Assembly: GCA_913031135.1 (NCBI GenBank) | Contig: CAJWEH010000004.1 | Location: 1-37,589, forward strand | DNA length: 37,589 nt | Source: an uncultured Puniceicoccaceae bacterium | GTDB taxonomy: Bacteria; Verrucomicrobiota; Verrucomicrobiia; Opitutales; Coraliomargaritaceae | Direction of reading: 5' to 3' | In this document: in pieces, positions 1 to 9,466 of the stretch | Numbering within the stretch: the stretch's first letter is position 1 | How the letters are laid out: each line of letters opens with the position of its first letter | Notes under the pieces: model-generated | The model's database searches: none | What the model was told of the DNA's origin: nothing | What the model saw: only the letters and a program-made list of their open reading frames with translations | Program-made: the position numbers and the translations under genes

Positions 1-290
1 TTCAACAAAATGAAATTTCAGATACGAGTAATTTCTTTCCTTTTATTGGTAGACTTCCTATTCTTAAGAAAGTCCTTAGCGGAACTACGAAATCTTACAA
101 TCGGACAGAACTAATAATTTTTATTCGTCCTACAATTATACGAAATCCAAGACAGTCAAAAGACCTAAGTATTGATATCCTTGAAAGCTACGAAGAAGGT
201 AGAACTATAGAAGGATATTTAGAAGATGGAACTATTCGTAATATTTACATGGAAGGCAGTCGCTTAAGTCCTAAGAAAAAAGAACCTTAA
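1..290 (+). CDS. Secretin (GspD/PilQ type), C-terminal end only
   Basis: This is the last roughly 95 residues of a gene that begins outside the window; the frame is open from base 3 to the TAA at 288-290. It reads through FFPFIGRLPILKKVLSG and then ELIIFIRPTIIR. That is the closing part of the secretin domain of type II secretion and type IV pilus outer-membrane pores: the P-x-LG-x-LP/I turn followed by the E-L-x-I-F-I-x-P-x-I-I strand. The roughly 40 residues after it are charged, which would fit a tail that contacts a pilotin or partner. Secretins form the multimeric outer-membrane channel. Whether this one serves secretion or pili cannot be told from the fragment. The next gene starts 28 bases downstream on the same strand and is probably cotranscribed. 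Confidence 0.8.
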   Translation, partial: QQNEISDTSNFFPFIGRLPILKKVLSGTTKSYNRTELIIFIRPTIIRNPRQSKDLSIDILESYEEGRTIEGYLEDGTIRNIYMEGSRLSPKKKEP

Positions 291-318
291 TTCATTAAGC
301 CCCTTATTCGATAAAACG

Positions 319-939
319 ATGTTACAGAAGTCATCACTTGTTTCACCCGTCTCAGATTCTTATCTCTGTATTAGCACATTCTGCTTATGCTTTATCGCCT
401 CATCTCTATTAGCTCAAAGTCCTCCCATACCGATACCCTCTCCTGTAGCATCACCCTCACCTCAGGAAACCACCTCAAACCTCATCACTAACAATCCATT
501 TGTGCCGAAAAATAGCGGGTCGCTCAATCAGCTTAATAAGAAACCTACTGGACCTCAGTCCACTACCAATAAGCCACAGGTACTGCAAAAATATTTACAA
601 TTTAAAAGCATCGCTATCATCAATAAGAAAAAACATTTTAGCATATTCAACAAGCGGACTAACAAATCCTTTTGGATTTCGGAGAATGAAACTGTCGAAA
701 ACTTCCGTGTCACAAACTACAATCAGATCAGTAATAGCATCACCATTTCTGATGGAATTAATACCGAAGTCATTCCAATTATCACCCCAAATGAAAGCCC
801 TTTAAATGTTGCCAGTGCCACTATCCAGCCAAATAACCAAGAAGCTGTGACTCCTCCAGTGCCTGGGGCAACTCCCGCAAACCAAAATAACAATGCAAAG
901 ACACTTCCAAGGAGACGTGTCATCCCCGTCAAACGATAA
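319..939 (+). CDS. Secreted proline-rich protein, likely secretion or pilus accessory
   Basis: A 206-residue protein of no family I recognise. Residues about 15-33 form a hydrophobic stretch (LCISTFCLCFIASSLLA) ending in a plausible signal peptidase site, so export is likely. A proline/serine linker follows to about residue 75. A compact central region, about 88-160, is rich in beta-prone residues (YLQFKSIAIINKKKHFSIFN). The tail is proline/alanine/asparagine-rich and ends in a basic RRRVIPVKR. A small folded core between disordered linkers, directly after a secretin gene, resembles the architecture of GspC/PilP-type periplasmic adaptors, but no sequence motif proves it. The plus strand is strongly C-rich here. 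No Shine-Dalgarno sequence precedes the ATG. Confidence 0.7.
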   Translation: MLQKSSLVSPVSDSYLCISTFCLCFIASSLLAQSPPIPIPSPVASPSPQETTSNLITNNPFVPKNSGSLNQLNKKPTGPQSTTNKPQVLQKYLQFKSIAIINKKKHFSIFNKRTNKSFWISENETVENFRVTNYNQISNSITISDGINTEVIPIITPNESPLNVASATIQPNNQEAVTPPVPGATPANQNNNAKTLPRRRVIPVKR

Positions 940-1074
940 GAATAATCCGCTTTCTATTTATTCGTTGGCATCGATCACAAAACGCATTGAGAAGAGAATG
1001 AAATCAAGGAGATGCGTCATTCTTAGAAAAATGATACTCCAAAGGCACTTTAAGCCATGATAACCTGAGTAAAA

Positions 1075-1148
<74 letters not shown>

Positions 1149-1163
1149 TCAAATAAAATACTT

Positions 1164-1192
1164 ACAATTAAATAGAACACTGATTTTGACAA
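1164..1192 (-). promoter_or_regulatory. Possible sigma-70 promoter for tRNA-Cys
   Basis: Upstream of the tRNA on the minus strand a TTGTCA (-35-like, plus 1187-1192) is followed after 16-17 bases by a weak TAATTG/AATTGT (-10-like, near 1164-1170), about 16 bases before the mature tRNA 5' end. The -10 match is poor. The rest of 1149-1278 is A/T-rich with nothing else recognisable. Confidence 0.25.
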
Positions 1193-1278
1193 GTATTTTC
1201 CGAATTTTGATTTTATTTCAAGTATACAAGCTTTAGCTCAATAGAAAAAGGAATAAAAATAAATTTGATTACTCCTAT

Positions 1279-1581
1279 ATGATAATTATTATGAAACCAT
1301 TGAAATCTGAAAAAACCAAACTACAAAAAAACTACAAAGATAAAGAAGTAGTTCGCTTCCTGCCTAATTTTGGTCATATAAAAATAGCAATCAAACAATT
1401 GCCAAGTGCAACTACGCACGACAATGATACCATCTCAACTTTCATTCGTGTAGACAACAAATTAAAGGAAATAGCCTTTGTCAAAAAACGCATTCAGCGA
1501 GGAAGCAAAGAAGTTTTTCGTTGGGTTTATGAAGGAAAATTCCTCATTCGAGAACAAGATATCGAACATCTCTTAGATTAG
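1279..1581 (+). CDS. Small hypothetical protein
   Basis: A 100-residue basic protein that I do not recognise. It has no signal peptide or membrane segment. The middle (residues about 24-75) looks like alternating beta strands with a lysine/arginine-rich turn (KKRIQRGSK), and it ends in an acidic helix, REQDIEHLLD. An internal ATG at 1291 (MKPLKSEK) is an equally plausible start, because neither start has a Shine-Dalgarno sequence. It is convergent with the glycogen phosphorylase gene, 57 bases away. Between them a 5-bp hairpin (ACAAG/CTTGT, about 1593-1610) could weakly terminate it. Confidence 0.6.
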   Translation: MIIIMKPLKSEKTKLQKNYKDKEVVRFLPNFGHIKIAIKQLPSATTHDNDTISTFIRVDNKLKEIAFVKKRIQRGSKEVFRWVYEGKFLIREQDIEHLLD

Positions 1582-1638
1582 CACAGTCTCTCAGACAAGC
1601 AAATCACTTGTTTAAAACGCTTTAAAAAGACCTTAAGA

Positions 1639-4146
1639 TTAAGTCCTAGTCACTGCTATCGGCGATAAATTCCAAATCTTCTTTGAATACTCTTGAATCG
1701 TACGATCGGAAGAGAAGTAACCCATTCGAGCCGTATTTAGAATCGCCATTTCCGCCCATTTCTTTTGATCCTTAAATGCTTTGTCGACCTCAGACTGTGC
1801 ACGCACATAATCCGCATAATCCACGAGCAGCATATAGGGATCTCCATGATCCAACAGGCTCTCAATAATCGGTAAAAATGCATTTTGTTCACCAGGGGTG
1901 AAAAAGTCTGAGCGTAGCCAATCCATCACTGCCCGCAATTCCCAATTTGAGTTATAAAAATCATAAGGATTATAACCATCTCGTTTGAGTGCCTGCACTT
2001 CTTGAACCGTCTTTCCAAAGATGAAGATATTGTCTTCACCAACAGCATCCCGAATTTCAACATTCGCACCATCTAAAGTCCCGATGGTTAATGCCCCATT
2101 TAAAGACAGCTTCATGTTACCAGTACCCGAAGCTTCTTTACCAGCCGTTGAAATTTGCTCCGATAAATCTGCTGCTGGTATTATTTTCTCAGCCAGTGTG
2201 ATTCGATAATTCTCAGGGAAGATCACCTTTATTTGGTCTCGCACCCTCGGATCTGAGTTTATGCGCTCACCCACCTTATTAATCGCTCGAATGATGCACT
2301 TAGCTAAAGCATAACCTGGCGCTGCTTTGGCACCAAAGATAAAGACTCTTGGAACGATCTCTAAACTAGGATCATTGAGTAAACGGTGGTATAAGGTTAA
2401 AATATGCAACAGATTAAGGTGCTGTCTTTTATACTCATGTAGGCGTTTAATCTGAACATCATACAAGGCATTCGGATTGATCTCTACTTGGCACTTGCCC
2501 AAGGTATAGTCTGCGAACGCCTTTTTATTAGCGTGCTTAATCGCCATAAATTCCTTTTGGAAGCTCGCCTTTTTCGCATAGGGCTCCAAAGCCTTTAAAG
2601 CATCTAGATCACGATACCATTCAACCTCACCCAAGGTCCTTCCGATCAACTCACTCAATCGAGGATTACACGCTAAGAGCCATCTTCTAGGCGTAATACC
2701 ATTCGTCACATTAATGAATTTATTGGGATACAACTCATTAAATTCGGGAAAGAGTGTTTGCTTCAATAATTGGGTATGGAGTGCCGCAACCCCGTTCACC
2801 TGCTTGGAGGCTACGACTGACAAATACGCCATGCGAACGGACTTATCGTCTCCCTCTTGAATGATAGAAAGCTTACGCTTCATAGCATCATCGCCAGGCC
2901 AATGCTGTTCAACCTCACCCGTTAGGAAATTGTGGTTAATCTTATAAATAATATCTAGGTGCCTAGGCAGGACTCGCTCAAACAAAGAAACACTCCACTG
3001 CTCCAACGCTTCTGGCAAGAGCGTATGATTCGTGTAATTCAATACCTTTTGAACGAGCGACCAAGCTGTATCCCAAGCGATTGAATACTCATCCATTAAA
3101 ATACGCATCAATTCCGCAACTGCAATCGCAGGATGTGTATCATTTAATTGAATCACCGTACTCGCATCAAAATCATCCCAAGAGTCGTGCTCTCTAAAAT
3201 GTCTACGAATGATATCTTGCAGTGAACAGCTGACAAAAAAGTACTGCTGAATCAAACGAAGCTCTTTCCCCGCCTCAGTCGTATCATTCGGATACAGAAC
3301 CTTAGAAATGGTTTCCTGTTCTGCCTTTTCACGGACAGCACCCACATAGCTACCCTGATTAAACATCTCTAAATCAAACTCATTGACAGAAGCCGCCTCC
3401 CACAAGCGAAGGAAATTCACCGTTTCACCACCATAGCCGACAATAGGAATGTCATAGGGAATACCCTCCATCGTCTTGTAATCCTGCCAAATAGGTTTCT
3501 CTTCACCCTCCGCAGTTTCATGCATAGACACACGCCCATACAACTTAATCTTTTGAGCAAAATTAGGACGCATAATTTCCCAAGGACAACCCTTTTCCAT
3601 CCAAATATCAGGCTGTTCCACTTGGTAACCATTTAAAAACTCCTGGCGGAACAAACCATACTTGTAGTGGATTCCATAGCCAACCGCAGGCAAATTCATC
3701 GTCGCAAGTGAATCCAAGAAGCAAGCCGCCAAACGACCCAACCCGCCATTACCCAGACCCATATCGGACTCAACATCAACAATCGCATCAAAATCCTTCC
3801 CGAGCGACTCCAACACCTTGCGCACCGACTCATAATAACCCGAGCTATGCAGGTTGTTGGTGAGCAAACGCCCCATAAGGTACTCCATACTTAGATAATA
3901 GGCACGCCGAGCCTTGTTTCGCACATGTGCTCTCTGAGTTTTCATAAACCGATCGAGCAAACGATCTCGTATCGCATAACAAGTAGCCGTCCACCACTCA
4001 TCCGTAGAAGCATCCTCAACATGACGAGCCAAAGTAAAATGTAAGTGATCTAAGATCGATTGTTTCAAGGCCGACTCATTCGAATCCAAGCAAAAACGCC
4101 CATCAGGACCCTCTAAACCACAGGTATTATTTCTTTCTGTTAGCAT
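1639..4146 (-). CDS. glgP: Glycogen/starch phosphorylase
   Basis: An 835-residue glycosyltransferase family 35 enzyme of normal length. It cleaves alpha-1,4-glucans with phosphate to give glucose 1-phosphate, and acts in the cytoplasm. The pyridoxal-phosphate lysine lies in EASGTGNMK (about K679). Other family hallmarks are [15 protein letters not shown] near the N-terminus, [30 protein letters not shown], the EYKRQHLN region and [16 protein letters not shown]. The start at 4146 follows AGAGAAAG at a distance resembling a weak ribosome site. It lies 30 bases after the 481-residue ATP-grasp-like gene on the same strand and may share its transcript. No other glycogen gene is adjacent. Confidence 0.97.
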   Translation of the reverse strand: MLTERNNTCGLEGPDGRFCLDSNESALKQSILDHLHFTLARHVEDASTDEWWTATCYAIRDRLLDRFMKTQRAHVRNKARRAYYLSMEYLMGRLLTNNLHSSGYYESVRKVLESLGKDFDAIVDVESDMGLGNGGLGRLAACFLDSLATMNLPAVGYGIHYKYGLFRQEFLNGYQVEQPDIWMEKGCPWEIMRPNFAQKIKLYGRVSMHETAEGEEKPIWQDYKTMEGIPYDIPIVGYGGETVNFLRLWEAASVNEFDLEMFNQGSYVGAVREKAEQETISKVLYPNDTTEAGKELRLIQQYFFVSCSLQDIIRRHFREHDSWDDFDASTVIQLNDTHPAIAVAELMRILMDEYSIAWDTAWSLVQKVLNYTNHTLLPEALEQWSVSLFERVLPRHLDIIYKINHNFLTGEVEQHWPGDDAMKRKLSIIQEGDDKSVRMAYLSVVASKQVNGVAALHTQLLKQTLFPEFNELYPNKFINVTNGITPRRWLLACNPRLSELIGRTLGEVEWYRDLDALKALEPYAKKASFQKEFMAIKHANKKAFADYTLGKCQVEINPNALYDVQIKRLHEYKRQHLNLLHILTLYHRLLNDPSLEIVPRVFIFGAKAAPGYALAKCIIRAINKVGERINSDPRVRDQIKVIFPENYRITLAEKIIPAADLSEQISTAGKEASGTGNMKLSLNGALTIGTLDGANVEIRDAVGEDNIFIFGKTVQEVQALKRDGYNPYDFYNSNWELRAVMDWLRSDFFTPGEQNAFLPIIESLLDHGDPYMLLVDYADYVRAQSEVDKAFKDQKKWAEMAILNTARMGYFSSDRTIQEYSKKIWNLSPIAVTRT

Positions 4147-4176
4147 TTTATTCTTTCTCTAAAATTAGTATAAAAT

Positions 4177-5622
4177 TCATTCCATTAAAGTGCATGGTAG
4201 TAAAGAAGCATCTTTCATTCCATGAATAATTTTTTTATCAGCAGGGCAAATCGTCGCCAAAATACCCTTCAAATCAACCCTTTGAGAACGCTCCTCAACA
4301 AAGTAATACGGACATAAACGCACCCGCCCCTGCATGGAATACTGAGTACCCTTCGCATCATAGACTGGGTGAGACACGCGTTTCGGTTTTTCATAAATCT
4401 GCAGAATATGTAAGGATGTTGAAGCCATATTCACAGCCCTCCAAATCGCCTCCTCCCACTCCTCACGAGAGCAATCACTCCCCAAGGTCACACTACGAGC
4501 CCCCCAAGCACTCTCATGGAAGCCACTAATTTTCAAAATGAGATTCCGCTCTTTTTTACCCGCATCGACCAACTGCTCCCAACGAGAAATCGGTTTACCA
4601 TTTACAAAAGGCGCATCCAAAACCGCATTCGGCGGAAGCTCAACCGGATCCACCACCCATGTATACGGGATCAACTGCTTTAAAATCGCATGGGAACGCT
4701 TAGGTAAATGCTCCCTCCAAAAATCCTCTAACATACGATGATGGAACAACGCCATACTCAACTTTTCCTCCTGGAAAGTACGCATCGGAGGCACCACAGC
4801 AAGCGGACTCGTCGCCTTCTGACCGATCAAATAATCCGCAATCGATACATTCGATAAATCAAACAACTCCCAAAAGCGATAGACCACATCAACCGCTTGA
4901 GGATCCCCGTCGATCCCCACACAAATGGAATCCCCCAAAGGCATCACATCATCAGGATGAAACACATGCACACGACGACCACGATTCCGCAACGCCTTTG
5001 CCAACCACTCCATCTCAGGACGATACGTTGCCGCCTCATCACTCACTAAAATCACAATGTACGGAACCGGCACGCTCGCAGGAGCCCGCGAGGCCAAGAC
5101 CCGGTAAAAAGCATCGATCATATCCTCCAAACCACTCCCCAAAAGGCGATCCCCATGCACCGGCTCATAGAGTGCATTCAAGAAAGCCGTTAAGCCAATC
5201 CCACCCGGAACCGAATCCAGCTCCGTCAACGCAAACCCATCCTCCGTAATCAACAAATCAGGACGAATAACCGGCGGCATCTGTCCACGCACCCTCTCAG
5301 ACACACCATACTCAACCAGCGCATCCGGCTTACCCCGATTCAAATACTCAGCCACCCAAGGAGCCAAAAACTCACGATTCCTCAAAAGATTTTTCCCTTG
5401 AGACGAACGCAAGTACAACAACTCCAACGCACGATAAAAATCGTAGCACACCATACCCAAACCCTCAATAAACTGACCCTGCTCAGGCGTTAGCCCAAAA
5501 GCATACGGTGACCAACGCCAAGTCTTATTCTCAAACAACTTCTGCGACTCAAACGTCGTCCTCAAATCCTCAAACGCTAAACCCTGACTCGCTTCCCCCG
5601 TACTCATACTCCCAAAAACCAT
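4177..5622 (-). CDS. Unknown protein, possible permuted ATP-grasp
   Basis: A 481-residue protein with no signal peptide and no membrane segment. I do not recognise a named family. Two stretches recall circularly permuted ATP-grasp enzymes (glutathionylspermidine-synthase-like fold): an early LITEDGFALTELDSVPGGIG, which looks like an acidic metal-binding strand followed by a glycine turn, and a later NLILKISGFHESAWGARSV, which could be the ATP-binding lysine strand and loop. After that comes ILQIYEKPKRVSHPVYD. This would suggest an amide or peptide ligase, but the substrate is unknown. The start codon abuts the prfB stop codon with no gap, implying translational coupling; a second in-frame ATG lies at plus 5605-5607. 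glgP follows 30 bases downstream. The G+C content is clearly higher than in the pst region. Confidence 0.6.
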   Translation of the reverse strand: MVFGSMSTGEASQGLAFEDLRTTFESQKLFENKTWRWSPYAFGLTPEQGQFIEGLGMVCYDFYRALELLYLRSSQGKNLLRNREFLAPWVAEYLNRGKPDALVEYGVSERVRGQMPPVIRPDLLITEDGFALTELDSVPGGIGLTAFLNALYEPVHGDRLLGSGLEDMIDAFYRVLASRAPASVPVPYIVILVSDEAATYRPEMEWLAKALRNRGRRVHVFHPDDVMPLGDSICVGIDGDPQAVDVVYRFWELFDLSNVSIADYLIGQKATSPLAVVPPMRTFQEEKLSMALFHHRMLEDFWREHLPKRSHAILKQLIPYTWVVDPVELPPNAVLDAPFVNGKPISRWEQLVDAGKKERNLILKISGFHESAWGARSVTLGSDCSREEWEEAIWRAVNMASTSLHILQIYEKPKRVSHPVYDAKGTQYSMQGRVRLCPYYFVEERSQRVDLKGILATICPADKKIIHGMKDASLLPCTLME

Positions 5623-6757
5623 TTACTGCCGAGCCATAGGACCCCCCGCACGCAACCAAGCGTGAATGAACGCATCTAAATCACCATCCATGACCGCCTG
5701 CACATTACCCGTTTCCACCCCCGTACGCAAATCTTTAACCATTTGGTACGGTTGAAACACATAGGAGCGAATTTGATTCCCCCAAGCGATCTCCCCCTTC
5801 TCGCCATAAAATTTCTCCATCTCGCTCCGCTTCTCATCTTGCTGTTTCTCAAACAGCCTAGACTTCAATGTCCGCATCGCCGTCGCCTTATTTTTGATTT
5901 GAGAGCGATCATTCTGACACGTCACCACAATCCCCGAAGGCAAATGCGTGATCCGCACCGCACTCTCCGTACGATTCACATGCTGACCCCCCTTGCCACT
6001 CGCACGGTAGACATCGATCCGACAATCCGACTCATTCACCTCAATCGCCAAATCCGAATCATCCAACTCAGCAATCACATCCACCGAACAAAACGACGTA
6101 TGGCGACGCGCATTGGAATCAAACGGGCTGATCCGCACCAAGCGATGCACACCCCGCTCCGCCTTTGCATAGCCATAGGCATTCACCCCCTCGACCCGCA
6201 ACGTAGCAGAACTAATTCCCGCCTCTTCACCCTGAGTCACCTCTAAAAGCTCCACCTTAAAACCCGAACGCTCAGCCCATCTCGAATACATCCGCAGTAA
6301 CATCTCAGCCCAATCACAACTCTCCGTACCACCCGCACCCGAATTAATCGAAACAATGGCATTGCACCCATCATTCGGAGCACTCAAAAAAGACGCCAAC
6401 TCAAGCTGATCCAAACGCCTACGCAAATCCGCGACCGACTCGACCACCTCTGAGACATACAACGCCTTATCCCCCGCATTCTCGGTCTCGTCGACCAACT
6501 CCAGCATCGTCTTCAAATCCTCAAGATCACCCTTAAACGCCTTGATCGGAAGTACCTTCGCCTTCGATCGATTCGCACTCGCAATCACCGACTGAGCCAC
6601 CGCCTGATCCTCCCAAAAATTCGCCTCCGCCATCTTCGCCTCAAAACCAGCAATCGCCTTCAGCTCCGCATCACCGTCAAAGAAAACTCCAGATATGACC
6701 CGCCCGTTGCACCATCGCATCGATCTCAGTTCTCATCTCTGGAGTAATTTCATGCAT
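5623..6757 (-). CDS. prfB: Peptide chain release factor 2 (with +1 frameshift)
   Basis: RF2 recognises UGA and UAA and triggers peptide release on the ribosome. Two frames are joined: 26 codons from the ATG at 6757 end in CTT-TGA-C, and skipping the T at 6679 continues with GAC at 6678-6676, giving 377 residues. The joined product reads ...[17 protein letters not shown], matching the usual RF2 N-terminal helix. The codon-specificity tripeptide SPF is at about residues 210-212, and the catalytic GGQ is in [11 protein letters not shown] at about 256-258. The ATG at 6720 inside the shifted frame is not the real start. There is no Shine-Dalgarno sequence at 6757. The downstream ATP-grasp-like gene is directly abutting. 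Confidence 0.96.
6676..6690 (-). promoter_or_regulatory. RF2 programmed +1 frameshift site
   Basis: On the minus strand the sequence GGAG-TTTT-CTT-TGA-C runs from 6690 to 6676. CTT UGA C is the known slippery stop context of bacterial prfB. The GGAG sits 4 bases upstream of CTT and can act as the internal Shine-Dalgarno-like stimulator; in E. coli the gap is 3. When RF2 is scarce the ribosome pauses at UGA and slips forward one base, so RF2 controls its own level. Confidence 0.93.
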
Positions 6758-6800
6758 AGCCACTAAGAAAACACAGCCACACCCAAAGTAAAAATAAAAA

Positions 6801-6809
6801 TGTGGAAAA
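6801..6809. other. Single DnaA-box-like site in A/T-rich spacer
   Basis: TGTGGAAAA (reverse complement TTTTCCACA) fits the relaxed DnaA-box consensus TTWTNCACA. It sits inside a 44-base very A/T-rich stretch between the histidine kinase stop and the prfB start. Only one box was seen, and no replication-initiation genes are nearby, so it may be chance. It is listed because the G/C skew reverses at this point. Confidence 0.2.
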
Positions 6810-6837
6810 TGAAATAAATATTGGCTATTTGAACCTA

Positions 6838-8019
6838 TCACTCCCCGCTTTCGAGCATACGGGTGCGGATGTGTTGCTGGGGAAATTGGAGGGTGATGAT
6901 GGTGCCGACGTCGCTTTGCGATTCGACGGCGATCTGTCCTCCGTGGTCTCGCAGTATGCGTTGAACGATCATCATACCGAGTCCGTGTCCACTGTCTTTG
7001 GTGGTGTAGTAGGCATCAAATATTTTAGGCATGTCGGTTTGAGAGATACCGCTGCCGTTGTCGATGAATTGCAAATAGACTTGTTCGTTGTCGGAACGGG
7101 CTCGGATCTTTAATTGCCCTGAATCGGACATCGCTTCCATGGCATTTTTGATGAGATTGAAGAAGACTTGTTTGATTTGTCCGCAGTCGCCTAATATAAT
7201 ACTGGGGATGTCGCCTTCGATTTCTATTTTCACTTCGATGTTTCGGTCGGCTAGCTCGACTTCTTGGACTTGCAGGACTTCTTCTAATAGTTGAATTAGG
7301 TTGAGCTCGTTGAGTTCGGGTTTACTTGGGCGTATAGCTTCTAAAAAGTTGCTAATGATGGCATCGAGTCGCTTGACTTCTCCTCGGCAAATTTCAATCG
7401 AGTCTTTTATTTTGTCTGCTTTGGGCTGTTTTTCTAGAGCCTCTAATTTTCGTTGCATGAGCTCTAGGTGGATGGTCAATGAGTTCAATGGGTTTCCTAA
7501 TTCATGAGCTACACCGGCGGCTAGTTTCATGATGGAGCTGGTGCGTTCATTTTCGAGGCGTTCTTCTAGGGAAATTTGAGCTTCCGTGATGTCGGATAGG
7601 ACGACGACATAGCCGCCACTGCCTTCTGAGTTTACGGGGGCGTCGATGGGTACCATGTAGAGTCGGATGAAGCGTTTTTCGGGATAGTTGATTTCGAATT
7701 CTCGGGTCAGGACGGAATTTTTCTGGGTGCCCTCGTCTCCGTCTTCTGGGCTGATTGAGTGAGCTAAGTCGGGTACCATTTTCCATAGGCTGATGGTTCC
7801 GATGTCGCTAGACTTCAGTCCGATAAGTGGGCAGGCGGTGTCATTGGCGTATTGGATGACACCTTCAGAATCCATGACGATGATTCCGTCTTGTATGGTA
7901 TTAAAGACGGTTTCTTGCAGGTTGCGTTCTCGTGCGAGTCGCTGTACGAGGATGCTGAGGTTGACGCTGTCTAAGTCTTCGATGCGTCCAAGAATTTTAT
8001 CGAGTCCACTAGCTTTCAT
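6838..8019 (-). CDS. PAS-domain sensor histidine kinase, cytoplasmic
   Basis: A 393-residue kinase. A PAS domain occupies about residues 35-150 ([22 protein letters not shown], ending [10 protein letters not shown]). A short coiled linker leads to the HisKA helix with the phosphorylated histidine in [12 protein letters not shown] (H172). The HATPase domain has an N box ([12 protein letters not shown]), G1 (FIDNGSGIS) and G2 ([13 protein letters not shown]). There is no signal peptide or membrane segment, so it senses a cytoplasmic cue. No response regulator is encoded beside it, making it an orphan here. It starts inside the last 11 bases of coaB, preceded by a good AAGGAG ribosome site. The mRNA strand is C-rich, unlike the neighbouring prfB. 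Confidence 0.92.
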   Translation of the reverse strand: MKASGLDKILGRIEDLDSVNLSILVQRLARERNLQETVFNTIQDGIIVMDSEGVIQYANDTACPLIGLKSSDIGTISLWKMVPDLAHSISPEDGDEGTQKNSVLTREFEINYPEKRFIRLYMVPIDAPVNSEGSGGYVVVLSDITEAQISLEERLENERTSSIMKLAAGVAHELGNPLNSLTIHLELMQRKLEALEKQPKADKIKDSIEICRGEVKRLDAIISNFLEAIRPSKPELNELNLIQLLEEVLQVQEVELADRNIEVKIEIEGDIPSIILGDCGQIKQVFFNLIKNAMEAMSDSGQLKIRARSDNEQVYLQFIDNGSGISQTDMPKIFDAYYTTKDSGHGLGMMIVQRILRDHGGQIAVESQSDVGTIITLQFPQQHIRTRMLESGE

Positions 8020-8668
8020 AGCTAAGCTCCTTGGCTATGGTTTGAATGAGGGCGGCGGCGATGTTGGCTTTGGTATCGGGTTCTAGGGTCGTCTCCGTGC
8101 CTGATTTGTGAAAGAGGGTTACGCTGTTTGTGTCGGAGGCAAAGCCTGCTCCCGGTTCTCCTATTTGGTTCGCAATGATCCAGTCGCAAGCTTTGGACTG
8201 CAGTTTGTGTTTTGCATTTTCGGATAGGTTATTCGTCTCGGCGGCAAATCCAACGATGCACTGTTTGTCTTTTCTCTGACTCATCACCTTGAGTATGTCG
8301 ATGGTCTTGGCGAGCTGGATGCTTCGTTCTGCTTGCTCTTTTTTCACTTTTTCGGGGATGTATTCCAGGGGTCGAAAATCGCTGACTGCCGCACACATGA
8401 TGAAGACATCGCAGACATCGAAGAGGGCATCCACTTGATGGTACATTTCTTCGGCACTGACGACGGGATAGAGGATGACTCCGTCGGGTTCGGTTAAACA
8501 GACGGGGCCGGTCACCAGGTCGACGGTCCACCCTTGATCGAGCGCTGACTGTGCGAGGGCAAACCCCATTTTCCCTGTAGAAGGGTTACTGAGGAAGCGA
8601 ACTGGATCTAAAAACTCTCGTGTGGGTCCAGCAGTAATCAAGCAACGGATAGAACTAGTCTTTGACAT
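8009..8668 (-). CDS. coaB: Phosphopantothenoylcysteine synthetase (stand-alone CoaB)
   Basis: CoaB joins 4'-phosphopantothenate to cysteine using a nucleotide triphosphate, the second step from pantothenate to coenzyme A. The 219-residue product corresponds only to the C-terminal half of the usual CoaBC fusion. It opens with [17 protein letters not shown] and SNPSTGKMG, then has VTGPV, a central CAAVSDFRP and VGFAAETNN, all typical of the synthetase domain. No flavin-decarboxylase (CoaC) sequence precedes it, so that enzyme must be elsewhere. It overlaps the downstream kinase by 11 bases. It is divergent from the membrane-protein gene with only 29 bases between the two starts. Confidence 0.9.
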   Translation of the reverse strand: MSKTSSIRCLITAGPTREFLDPVRFLSNPSTGKMGFALAQSALDQGWTVDLVTGPVCLTEPDGVILYPVVSAEEMYHQVDALFDVCDVFIMCAAVSDFRPLEYIPEKVKKEQAERSIQLAKTIDILKVMSQRKDKQCIVGFAAETNNLSENAKHKLQSKACDWIIANQIGEPGAGFASDTNSVTLFHKSGTETTLEPDTKANIAAALIQTIAKELSYES

Positions 8669-8697
8669 TTTTAAGAAAATTCTAGTTATAAGATAAG

Positions 8698-9456
8698 ATG
8701 AATGATTCGCAAGAGAATAGCGTTCCTAACGATACGCACAGTCCGAAGCCGATCAAGAAGGAAAATACCTTCTTAAACTTGGGCTTTAATATCCTTATCC
8801 CTATTTTAATTCTTAATAAAGGTGATGACTGGTTTGGTGATGTTCTCAGCACGACCTTCGAGAATACAGCGGTGGCGATTCTCCTCATCGCTATTGCGTT
8901 CCCGATCCTCTATTTTATTTACGATTTAATCACCCGAAAGAAGTATAATTTCATTTCGATTCTTGGGTTGATTAGTGTTTTGCTGACGGGTGGGATTGGT
9001 ATTTTAGAAATCCCAACTGAGTGGTTTGCGATTAAAGAAGCAGCGATTCCCGCGATCATTGGGATTGTCGTGATTGCATCTTTGCGTACGCCCTTCCCGA
9101 TCATACGCTCTATTTTAATGAACCCTGAATTGATGGATGTTGATAAGATTGATTCAGCCTTAGCGAGGCATAATCGACAAAAGGAGTTCAATCAGCTCTT
9201 GAGTAAATGTACATACCTTTTCGGCTTATCGTTTTTGTTTAGTGCGATCTTAAATTATGTCTTAGCTCGTTGGATCGTCGTCAGTCCTAGTGGTAGTGAT
9301 GCCTACAATGCTGAGGTGAGCAAAATGATGCTATGGAGCTGGCCTGCGATTGCGGTGCCGTCTTTGATCATCACCTTTTATGCCCTTTGGGTTTTAATCA
9401 AGGGTATCCAAGAACTGACTAGTTTTAAACTTGAGGAAATCATTAAGCAGAAGTAA
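8698..9456 (+). CDS. VC0807-like multi-pass membrane protein
   Basis: A 252-residue integral membrane protein with about six hydrophobic segments: near residues 27-45, 57-77, 82-100, 112-128, 160-185 and 210-232. A basic cytoplasmic loop containing a [13 protein letters not shown]-type segment joins segments four and five. The overall pattern (N-terminal [17 protein letters not shown], then [10 protein letters not shown]) resembles the VC0807/intracellular-septation-A-like family, whose function is not established. No catalytic motif is visible. The start has no Shine-Dalgarno sequence. It is convergent with citrate synthase, 10 bases from its stop. Confidence 0.7.
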   Translation: MNDSQENSVPNDTHSPKPIKKENTFLNLGFNILIPILILNKGDDWFGDVLSTTFENTAVAILLIAIAFPILYFIYDLITRKKYNFISILGLISVLLTGGIGILEIPTEWFAIKEAAIPAIIGIVVIASLRTPFPIIRSILMNPELMDVDKIDSALARHNRQKEFNQLLSKCTYLFGLSFLFSAILNYVLARWIVVSPSGSDAYNAEVSKMMLWSWPAIAVPSLIITFYALWVLIKGIQELTSFKLEEIIKQK

Positions 9457-9466
9457 ACGCCTTCTT

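Noticed and set aside
5743-6246. A long open frame on the plus strand inside prfB.
   Set aside because: It is an antisense shadow of a clearly coding gene, with arginine/isoleucine/histidine-biased nonsense composition and no family features.
5623-6720. prfB appears to have a truncated N-terminus or an internal stop, like a pseudogene.
   Set aside because: The UGA sits in the canonical CTTTGAC frameshift context, and joining the frames restores a normal RF2.
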